Shown in pieces: positions 35,696 to 42,428 of a DNA stretch of 64,000 bases. The translations under genes and the position numbers were made by a program. Origin of the DNA: Devosia sp. (GTDB lineage Bacteria > Pseudomonadota > Alphaproteobacteria > Rhizobiales > Devosiaceae). The notes below the pieces were generated by a model. The model saw nothing but the letters and a program-made list of their open reading frames with translations. It was not told the origin of the DNA and ran no database searches. Within the stretch, counting starts at the first letter, position 1; every line of letters begins with the position of its first letter. Location of the stretch: positions 248,001 to 312,000 of the forward strand of contig NZ_JAQGJM010000008.1 of the NCBI RefSeq assembly GCF_028290625.1. The letters are read 5' to 3'.

Positions 35696-37117
35696 ATGAG
35701 CACGACGACCAGTTCAGCACAGCCGGCAGTCAGGCCCGTTCGTAAGGCTGGGCAGCACTTTGCCACGCTTGTGTCGCTGGCCCTGGTGGTGGTAGCGGGC
35801 CTGTCAGCGCTGTTCCTGGTGCAGGGCGTCGATAGCCAGATGAACGACGTGCTGCGCAGCTACGAGGTTCGCAACCAGGCGCGCGAATTGACTATTGCGC
35901 TCAGCGAAGCCGAGAGCAATCAGCGTGGTTACCTGCTGACCGGCAACGAAGACTATCTGGAGCCCTACGAGCGGGCGTCGTCCACCATCGACACAAGGGT
36001 GGCGGCGCTGATCGAGGTCACCAAGTCCAATCCGGCGCAAAGCGAGCGGGTGAAGTCCATTGTCGGCCAGATCAACATCAAGACAGCCGAAATGGCGCGT
36101 ACGGTGGAGTTGTATTCGACGCAGCGCCGGCAGCAGGCGCAGAACCTGACCGATAGCGGCCTGGGCGCGCGGATGATGGAGGAAGTGCGCGGCACCCTGG
36201 AGCAGTTCATAACCGAAGAGAACGCCAATCTGCTGCAGCGCAACGAAGACATGGAAGGCTCGCGCCGCTGGCTGGTCGCCGCGATCCTGGCGGCGCTGGC
36301 GGGTGCGGCGATCCTGGGGGTATCGCTGCTCGGCCGCACGCGGCAGGACATCAATATGTTGTCGCGCAACCAAAGCGAATTGCGCAGCCAGAATGAAACG
36401 CTGGAGGCGCGGGTGCGTGAGCGGACCCAGGCGCTGGAAGAGGCCACGACCCATGCCGAGCGCGAGCGCGAACGGGTCGAGGCGCTGTTGCAGGACACCA
36501 ATCACCGCATCGGCAATTCTCTGGCGACGGTGTCGTCGCTGCTGGGGCTGCAACTGATGCGCTCGAAATCGGGCGAGGTGCGCGAAGCGCTGGAGGCGGC
36601 GCGGGGGCGCGTGCACGCCATCGCGTCATCGCATCGCCGGCTGCGGCTGGGGGGTGATCTCGAAACCACCGACGCGCAGGAATTCCTCAACGCGGTGCTG
36701 GACGATCTCAAGGGCACCACGACCGACGCAGGCGCGATTGAGCTGGTCGGCGAGGTCGAGCCGATCGTCATCAATGCGCGCGACGCCACCACGATCGGTA
36801 TCGTGGTTGGGGAACTGGTGACCAATGCCTATAAGCACGCTTTCCCCAACGGACGGCGAGGCCGGATCGTGGTCAAGCTGTTCCGGAACGGCGCCGGCGT
36901 GCCGACACTGGCGGTGGAAGATGATGGGCAGGGCATGGCCGAGGGGATCGAAGCGGGCGATGGCGGGCTGGGATCGGTGATCATCAAGCAGTTGGCGCAA
37001 CAGTTTGGTGGCGTGCCGGTTTACGAAGGCGGCGCCACAGGCGGCTTGACGGTAACGGTGCCGCTGCCCAATCTCGAAGGCGCCGGCAAGCCAGCTTCCG
37101 AGACGCCATCAGCCTGA
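35696..37117 (+). CDS. CHASE3-containing HisKA_2 histidine kinase
   Basis: 473 residues. Transmembrane helix (about residues 27-48), CHASE3 extracytoplasmic four-helix domain (55-195), second transmembrane helix (200-220), coiled coil (NQSELRSQNETLEARVRER), then HisKA_2: DTNHRIGNSLATVSSLLGLQL with the acceptor histidine, and HATPase with GELVTNAYKHAFP and DDGQGM. GGAG precedes the ATG at 35696. Likely a sensor for the stress module. The following lipid-kinase gene begins 16 bases later. Confidence 0.9.
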   Translation: MSTTTSSAQPAVRPVRKAGQHFATLVSLALVVVAGLSALFLVQGVDSQMNDVLRSYEVRNQARELTIALSEAESNQRGYLLTGNEDYLEPYERASSTIDTRVAALIEVTKSNPAQSERVKSIVGQINIKTAEMARTVELYSTQRRQQAQNLTDSGLGARMMEEVRGTLEQFITEENANLLQRNEDMEGSRRWLVAAILAALAGAAILGVSLLGRTRQDINMLSRNQSELRSQNETLEARVRERTQALEEATTHAERERERVEALLQDTNHRIGNSLATVSSLLGLQLMRSKSGEVREALEAARGRVHAIASSHRRLRLGGDLETTDAQEFLNAVLDDLKGTTTDAGAIELVGEVEPIVINARDATTIGIVVGELVTNAYKHAFPNGRRGRIVVKLFRNGAGVPTLAVEDDGQGMAEGIEAGDGGLGSVIIKQLAQQFGGVPVYEGGATGGLTVTVPLPNLEGAGKPASETPSA

Positions 37118-37133
37118 CTTGGAGACCTGCCCA

Positions 37134-38060
37134 TTGCGCTTTGTAGCCATCCTCAACCGCGATGGCGGCACGCTCCGGACCATGGACCTCGACGCATTCT
37201 GCGTGCAAGCCAAGGCGATTTCCCAGCAGCATGGGCACGAACTGGATTGCCGCCTGGTCAAGGGCAAGCAGGTGGAGGCCGCTTTGCGCGCCGCCGCGCA
37301 AAGCGAGGGTATCGACGCGCTGCTGGCCGGGGGCGGCGACGGCACGATTTCATCGGCGGCCGGGATTGCGTTTGCATCGGGCGTGCCCCTTGGCGTGCTG
37401 CCGGCGGGCACGATGAACCTGTTCGCGCGGGCGCTCGGCATGCCGCTGACGCTGCCCGAGGCACTGGAGGCGATTGCGAGTGGCGAAATCGGCGCGGTGG
37501 ATATTGCCAGCGCCAATGACCGGCCGTTCGTGCACCAGTTCGGCGTCGGCGTGCATGCGCGGCTGGTGCGTATTCGCGAGAACATGAGCTATGGCAGCCG
37601 CATCGGCAAAATGCTGGCGAGCCTACGGGCGATCGCCGCCGCCGCGATCAATCCGCCCGAATTCACCGCGGAAATCCGCACCGAGCATGGCGTCGAGACG
37701 CGCCGGGTGGCGGGCATCGCGGTCAGCAATAATCCGCTGGGCAGTGGGCGCGTGCTGCATGCCGACCGGCTCGACGGGGCGGTGCTCGGTGTCTATGTGG
37801 CAGCGCCACTCTCCACGCCGGCGCTGCTGAAACTGGCGATCGATCTGTTTCTCGGCACCTGGCGGGAAAGCCCGGTGGTGTCGGAAGAAGAGGTGGCTGA
37901 AGTGACGCTGCATTTCCCCAATCGCAAGCGCGGAGCCATGGCGGTGATCGACGGTGAACTGATCCGGCTCGACCGCTCGGTGACGCTCAAGGTGCATCCG
38001 CAGGCGCTCAAGGTGGTGCTGCCCAAGGCAGCGGCTTCCACGGCCGATGCCAGCGAATAA
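37134..38060 (+). CDS. Diacylglycerol/lipid kinase family protein
   Basis: About 308 residues of the DAGK catalytic-domain family (YegS/BmrU). The nucleotide-binding motif GGGDGTISSAAG and the PAGTMNLFARALG segment are diagnostic; the second beta-sandwich domain includes GIAVSNNPLGSG and FPNRKRGAMAVIDGEL. The substrate, a lipid or a sphingosine-like molecule, is not predictable. Start probably TTG at 37134 with GGAG upstream; a TTG at 37119 is possible. Probably co-transcribed with the CHASE3 kinase. Confidence 0.88.
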   Translation: MRFVAILNRDGGTLRTMDLDAFCVQAKAISQQHGHELDCRLVKGKQVEAALRAAAQSEGIDALLAGGGDGTISSAAGIAFASGVPLGVLPAGTMNLFARALGMPLTLPEALEAIASGEIGAVDIASANDRPFVHQFGVGVHARLVRIRENMSYGSRIGKMLASLRAIAAAAINPPEFTAEIRTEHGVETRRVAGIAVSNNPLGSGRVLHADRLDGAVLGVYVAAPLSTPALLKLAIDLFLGTWRESPVVSEEEVAEVTLHFPNRKRGAMAVIDGELIRLDRSVTLKVHPQALKVVLPKAAASTADASE

Positions 38061-38164
38061 ATGTAAAATGTTTGCAACCTTGTCGTCTGGTCCGCGTTTG
38101 CGCGTATGGCGATGGTGTTTTGTGAGTCTCCAGCCGGGTGGGCGCGTTAGCTTCAGGACGACAA

Positions 38165-39685
38165 GTGATTGATCAGATAACCCCCCTTTCGGACGATGTC
38201 CGCAAGGTTGTGGATGACCCCGCGCGGCGCGACGTGCTCGCAGCGCTGGAGGTGATGGATTCCGAGCCCGATCCGGATTTTGATCGTCTGACCCGCATTG
38301 CGGCGCGTCTGTTTGGCACTGAATTTGCCCAGGTGACGCTGGTAGACGTAGACCGGCAGTGGTTCCGCTCCTGCTTTGGCGTGGATGGCCTGACCGAGAC
38401 GGTGACCGAGGTTTCGTTCTGTGCCCACACTATCGCGGCAGTGGATCGCGATCATCTGGTCGTGCTCGACATGACCCAGGACGAGCGCTTCAAGAGCAAT
38501 CCCTTCGTGACCGGATGGCCGGGCGTGCGGTTTTATGCCGGGGCGCCCGTGACGGTGCGGGGGCAGCGTATCGGCACGCTCTGCGTGTTGGGCACCAAGA
38601 CGCGGGAAAGCGTCGATCCCGATTTGATCACGCAATTGATCGACATGGCGGAAGTGGCGGCGACGCTGTTCTCGCTCAAGGACGAGGCGCGGGTGCGGGC
38701 GCGCACGGCCGCGGCGCTGATCAAGGAAGAATGGCGCCACGCGTTGACGTTGGAGGCCGGCAAGGTCGGTAGCTGGGTGTGGGATATTCGTACCGGGGCA
38801 GTGTCGTGCAACGACACCTTCCGGCGCATGTACGAACTGCCCGAGGTCGGCTCGATCCATGTCGAGCAGATCCTGGATGCACATGATCCGCGCGACCGTC
38901 CGCTGGTGGAAGAGGGCATTGCGGCCAGTTTCGCCGACGGGCTGGATTACAATGCCGAGGCGCGGGTGGGCAAGAACGGCCGCTGGCTGACCATGCGCGG
39001 CCGGGTTTATCAGCGCGATGCCGAGGGCAAGCCGCTCATCATGATGGGCGCGAGTCTCGATATTTCCGAGAGCAAGCAGAGCGCCGAACAGACGCGGCTG
39101 CTGCTGCGCGAACTTAACCACCGGGTCAAGAACACGCTGGCGATGATCCAGTCGGTGGCGCGCCAGACCATCAAGAAAAATCCCGATCCCGAGCGGTTCA
39201 TCGAAGCATTTTCGGGCCGGCTGCGGACGATTTCGGATGCGCATGTGCTGCTGGCCGACCGCGACTGGTCGGGGGTGCAGCTTTATGAAGTCCTGAGCTC
39301 GCAACTGGGCGAAAACTTCATCCGCGAGCCGGACCGGGCCGAGGTGAGCGGTGAGGATGTGACCCTTCCGGCCGATCATGCACTGGGGCTGGGGCTAATC
39401 CTGCACGAACTGACCACCAATGCGCATCGCTATGGTGCGTGGTCGGGCATCACCGGCGTTGTCGCCATCGATTGGGAAGTGCTCAGTGCGCCGGTGCGTG
39501 GGCTGTCCATTCATTGGCGCGAAACCGGCGGTCCGCAGGTGACTACCCCCAGCGAAGCGGGCCTGGGCGTGCGGCTGATCGAACGGAGCCTCGCCAAGGT
39601 GCTGGATAGCGAGGTCAAGCTGCGCTTCGAGCCGCAAGGTGTTGCCGCGGATATCTGGATGCCACTGCCGTTGTATGAGGGGTGA
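38165..39685 (+). CDS. GAF-PAS HWE histidine kinase
   Basis: 506-residue soluble kinase. GAF domain (residues 20-170, LTRIAARLFGTEFAQVTLVD ... GTLCVLGTK), PAS/PAC (about 195-310), then HWE kinase with LLLRELNHRVKNTLAMIQSVARQT as acceptor region, HELTTNAHRYGAW as N box and IHWRETGG as the WxE motif. The GTG at 38165 has AGGA upstream; an upstream GTG at 38138 is less likely. Third HWE/HisKA_2 kinase within 8 kb of phyR. Confidence 0.9.
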   Translation: MIDQITPLSDDVRKVVDDPARRDVLAALEVMDSEPDPDFDRLTRIAARLFGTEFAQVTLVDVDRQWFRSCFGVDGLTETVTEVSFCAHTIAAVDRDHLVVLDMTQDERFKSNPFVTGWPGVRFYAGAPVTVRGQRIGTLCVLGTKTRESVDPDLITQLIDMAEVAATLFSLKDEARVRARTAAALIKEEWRHALTLEAGKVGSWVWDIRTGAVSCNDTFRRMYELPEVGSIHVEQILDAHDPRDRPLVEEGIAASFADGLDYNAEARVGKNGRWLTMRGRVYQRDAEGKPLIMMGASLDISESKQSAEQTRLLLRELNHRVKNTLAMIQSVARQTIKKNPDPERFIEAFSGRLRTISDAHVLLADRDWSGVQLYEVLSSQLGENFIREPDRAEVSGEDVTLPADHALGLGLILHELTTNAHRYGAWSGITGVVAIDWEVLSAPVRGLSIHWRETGGPQVTTPSEAGLGVRLIERSLAKVLDSEVKLRFEPQGVAADIWMPLPLYEG

Positions 39686-39711
39686 GACGGTGGGTGCGGA
39701 GAGACCGCGCT

Positions 39712-39852
39712 TCTCACCCTGACTATTCTGCTGAACGCAGAATAGCCTGTCCCTCTCTCACAAGGGGCGAGGGATAGCATCGAGTTTGGGTTATGCCGCA
39801 GTGCCCCCTTCTCCCCTGGTGGGAGAAGGTGCCCGAAGGGCGGATGAGGGGG
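39712..39852. repeat. Composite palindromic repeat, class B copy 3
   Basis: Lies between the GAF-PAS kinase and the convergent membrane-protein gene, ending one base before the latter's stop codon. Contains the ATTCTG/CAGAAT hairpin and the CTTCTCCC/GGGAGAAGG plus GCCCGAAGGGC hairpins. Confidence 0.85.
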
Positions 39853-39853
39853 C

Positions 39854-40297
39854 CTACTCGTCCGTCTTGTCATCCCGCGACTTGCCAATGAACATCGCCG
39901 CGGCCACGACGGCGGCCAGTGGCAATCCCACATTGCGGATCAGCGGCGATTTCAGCAGGACCGGCAGGGCGGTCAGCGCAGCGGTGGTGACGAAGGCGCT
40001 GGTGTCGGTGGAGCGGCGCTTTTCGGCGAGGCGGCGCTTGCGGGAATTTTCCGAGATCTGCATGCCGATGACGATCCCCACGGTGATGACGAAGAACACA
40101 CCGGCAAAGATCAGCGCCGCATAGATCGGACCAAGCTGGGCCGCGAGCGCCAGGAACCCGGCGACCAGTAGGAACACCAGCGTCAACAGCCCGAACAGGG
40201 CGATCACCGCATTGGCGATCGCCAAGGCTTTCAGACGATCGGTGATCTCCTCGACTTCAAAGCCGAGGAGGGCAGCGATGGGAATCAGCAAATGCAT
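39854..40297 (-). CDS. Small membrane protein, holin-superfamily-III-like
   Basis: 147 residues with three or four hydrophobic helices (about 25-55, 57-80 and 105-140), an amphipathic N-terminus and a basic loop (SENSRKRRLAEKRR). The arrangement is similar to the DUF1469/Phage_holin_3_6 family of bacterial membrane proteins, which are not phage genes. It follows the DUF883 gene by five bases, as DUF1469 and DUF883 often do, so both should respond to the EcfG promoter upstream. Confidence 0.7.
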   Translation of the reverse strand: MHLLIPIAALLGFEVEEITDRLKALAIANAVIALFGLLTLVFLLVAGFLALAAQLGPIYAALIFAGVFFVITVGIVIGMQISENSRKRRLAEKRRSTDTSAFVTTAALTALPVLLKSPLIRNVGLPLAAVVAAAMFIGKSRDDKTDE

Positions 40298-40302
40298 GGC
40301 GA

Positions 40303-40677
40303 TCAGCGGCGCGACAGCAAAGCGAGCACAAAGCCAATGCCGATGGCGCTGGCAACGGCGGTCAGGGGCTTTTCGCGGATTGTGTCCTTGAGCTGCTGCT
40401 CCAGCGCGCCAGCCTGGTCCTGTACGTCCTCGATGACGTTCTGGCCCTGGCGCTGCAAATGGCGCGCTTCGCTGGTGGCCACATCACGCACTTCGGAAAC
40501 CTTGCTATTGGTCAGCTTGGCGAGCGTGGAGGCGATCCCCTTGAGGTCAGCCTGCAACTGGGAAATCTGCTCCTCGAGCTGGGCTTCCTTGGCGGCGCTG
40601 CTGGCGCGGTTGGCCCGGCGGCGAGCGGAGGCAGCGGCAGGCGTGCGGTTGGGGGCGAGATCGGGTGTTGTGGACAT
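40303..40677 (-). CDS. DUF883/ElaB-YqjD-like protein
   Basis: 124 residues: an Ala/Arg-rich N-terminus, a long amphipathic coiled coil (about 30-105, LEEQISQLQADLKGIASTLAKL) and a C-terminal transmembrane helix with the glycine-rich ASAIGIGFVLALLSRR end typical of ElaB/YqjD. Those E. coli proteins anchor ribosomes at the membrane in stationary phase. A perfect EcfG promoter is 27 bases upstream of the start. First gene of a two-gene operon. Confidence 0.88.
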   Translation of the reverse strand: MSTTPDLAPNRTPAAASARRRANRASSAAKEAQLEEQISQLQADLKGIASTLAKLTNSKVSEVRDVATSEARHLQRQGQNVIEDVQDQAGALEQQLKDTIREKPLTAVASAIGIGFVLALLSRR

Positions 40678-40703
40678 TACGACGCTCCATGAGTTGGGAG
40701 TTT

Positions 40704-40728
40704 AACGCTGCGCGCAGCGCGGAGTTCC
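40704..40728 (-). promoter_or_regulatory. EcfG-dependent promoter of the DUF883 operon
   Basis: Minus strand GGAAC (40728-40724), 16-base spacer, CGTT (40707-40704): a perfect match, 27 bases from the start codon. Confidence 0.85.
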
Positions 40729-40880
40729 TTGGGCCGGCAAAAAGAGACGCCCCGATACGCTGGGGGAGCGCATCGAGGCGTCATGGGGCGGGCGGAAGGT
40801 GGGGCGACCTTGGCCCGCAGGGCACAATCTACCTTGAGGTAGAAGCCGGCCGAAGCCGGGTGCCCGTTTCTGGATCTGCG

Positions 40881-41039
40881 TCAGATGCGTCCCATCAGCA
40901 CAAGGATGAGGATGACCACGAGGACGACGCCGAGAATACCGGAAGGGAAGTAGCCGAAGCCGCGCGAATAGCCCCAATTGGGCAGAGCGCCGATCAACAG
41001 CAGGATCAGGATGATGATGAGAATGGTGCCTAAAGTCAT
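40881..41039 (-). CDS. DUF3309 small membrane protein
   Basis: 52 residues: two hydrophobic helices linked by GALPNWGYSRGFGYFPSG, ending LMGRI. This is the DUF3309 family, tiny proteins often found next to stress genes. AAAGGAG gives a strong ribosome binding site seven to ten bases before the ATG. Short for automatic calling but very clear in composition. Confidence 0.85.
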   Translation of the reverse strand: MTLGTILIIILILLLIGALPNWGYSRGFGYFPSGILGVVLVVILILVLMGRI

Positions 41040-41085
41040 TGGAACTCTCCTTTACGGTTGACGCTAAGGTTCCGGACGCGAACGC

Positions 41086-41253
41086 TTACAGAATAAGCAA
41101 CATGAGGGCGGCGGCGGCGGCGAGAATGAACAGCGCGGGCGCCAGAGCCTTGAACACGTCGGCGTAATGGGTCTGCCCATCATAGCCTTCGGTGGACCAA
41201 ACCATCGAGCTGCGGCCGGCGTCTTCGATTGCCTTGATTTCCATGTGGGTCAT
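41086..41253 (-). CDS. Small hypothetical membrane protein
   Basis: 55 residues: a soluble N-terminal half (MTHMEIKAIEDAGRSSMVWS) and one C-terminal transmembrane helix of Ala/Leu (FILAAAAALMLLIL). GGAGG lies upstream of the ATG. It precedes the DUF3309 gene in the same direction. I know of no characterised relative. Codon use and the ribosome binding site support it, but expression is unproven. Confidence 0.65.
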   Translation of the reverse strand: MTHMEIKAIEDAGRSSMVWSTEGYDGQTHYADVFKALAPALFILAAAAALMLLIL

Positions 41254-41382
41254 GTCGGCCTCCGCAACTCATCACCAGCCAAGTATTGGGTGGAGATTGT
41301 TTGAACTTTGGAGCGCGTTTGTTGCGCTTGCCCAATGAACGGGCAACGCGCGATTTTGGTTCCATTACAGAAGCGTAAGGGG

Positions 41383-42261
41383 TTATTCGACCCGGATAAC
41401 GTCGACCGATTGGGTAGTTTCGTGGCCGCCATGGGTGCGCAATACGCCGACGATGGGCGAGATATCACCATAGTCGCGGCCATGGCCGATGGAGATATGA
41501 TCGGGGCCGGCGATCATCGCATTAGTGGGGTCGAACTCGATCCAGCCGGCATGCTGGCCGCACCAGACGCGGGCCCAGGCATGCATGGCATCGGCGCCTT
41601 CGAGGCGGGCCTTGCCGGCGGGCGGGATGGTGCGCAAGAAGCCCGACACATAGCCGGCGGGAATGCCGACGCCGCGCAGGCCGGCGATCATGATATGGGC
41701 GAAATCCTGGCACACGCCCTTGCGCAGGGCAAAGGCCTCGGCGGGCTTGGTGGCGACGTCGGTGGCTTTGGGGTCGTAGGCGAAATCGCGATGGATGGCC
41801 ATGCAGAGCGCCAGCGCGGCCGACTGCACGGAAGAGGCGGTATCGACCACTTCGCTTGCATACTCGGTGATGGCCGGCACCAGCTGCACGCGGGGTGAGC
41901 TGGCCAGGAAATGATGCGGGCTATCGGGCGCCACCGACCAGAAGCGGGCGATTTCCGCGGCAAGGCTGGGCAGCGTGGGTGACAGGTCTGCGGGCGGATG
42001 AATGTCCTCGACCTGGACGCGGGCGGAGAGCCGCACGTCGAGCGTGTCGTGCGGCGCGTCATAGGCGATGGTGGTGACCGAATTGCCGAAGAAATCGGTG
42101 AAATGGCTTTCGCGATGCGGTCGCGGTTCGAACGACAGGCTGGAGGCGACGACGCGCTGCACGCCGGGCACGCTGATCGGCGCGACGCGGATCAGGTGAC
42201 GGCCGCCATGGACGGTAGCGTCGTAGTCGTAATGGAGATCGAGTTTCACATCGTAGAGCAT
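41383..42261 (-). CDS. Transglutaminase-like protein (COG1305 type)
   Basis: 292-residue cytosolic protein. An N-terminal Ig-like/beta domain is followed by a transglutaminase core with the papain-like triad: Cys in RKGVCQDFAH, His in ADAMHAWARVW, Asp in GWIEFDPTNA. Such proteins accompany DUF2126 and circularly permuted ATP-grasp/alpha-E proteins, as here, and may cleave or form isopeptide/amide bonds in a small peptide. Downstream in the same direction as the ATP-grasp gene, separated by repeat A copy 5. Confidence 0.85.
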   Translation of the reverse strand: MLYDVKLDLHYDYDATVHGGRHLIRVAPISVPGVQRVVASSLSFEPRPHRESHFTDFFGNSVTTIAYDAPHDTLDVRLSARVQVEDIHPPADLSPTLPSLAAEIARFWSVAPDSPHHFLASSPRVQLVPAITEYASEVVDTASSVQSAALALCMAIHRDFAYDPKATDVATKPAEAFALRKGVCQDFAHIMIAGLRGVGIPAGYVSGFLRTIPPAGKARLEGADAMHAWARVWCGQHAGWIEFDPTNAMIAGPDHISIGHGRDYGDISPIVGVLRTHGGHETTQSVDVIRVE

Positions 42262-42301
42262 GAGTTAGTTTTCCGCTCCAGGGGCCCAAAACCCACCGTG
42301 G

Positions 42302-42391
42302 CCTTCCCGCGGGCTTGACCCGCGGGCCTCAGCGGAAGCCGCGATCATGGTGGGTGCGATGAGCGGCCCGCGGGTCAAGCCCGCGGGAAGG
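42302..42391. repeat. Double-hairpin intergenic repeat, class A copy 5
   Basis: Between the ATP-grasp/alpha-E gene and the transglutaminase gene in the same operon direction. Both stems are CCCGCGGG/CCCGCGGG with CTTGA and TCAAG loops. Confidence 0.9.
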
Positions 42392-42428
42392 GCGGTGTGC
42401 AGGAAAGATCGTTCCATCGCCCGCCCCA

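Noticed and set aside
39854..40297. Holin-like gene as a prophage remnant
   Set aside because: Belongs to a bacterial DUF1469-type family paired with DUF883 under a stress promoter; no other phage genes nearby.
41041..41073. GGAAC and GTTCC near the DUF3309 gene as an EcfG promoter
   Set aside because: No CGTT at the required 16-17 base spacing in the correct direction.
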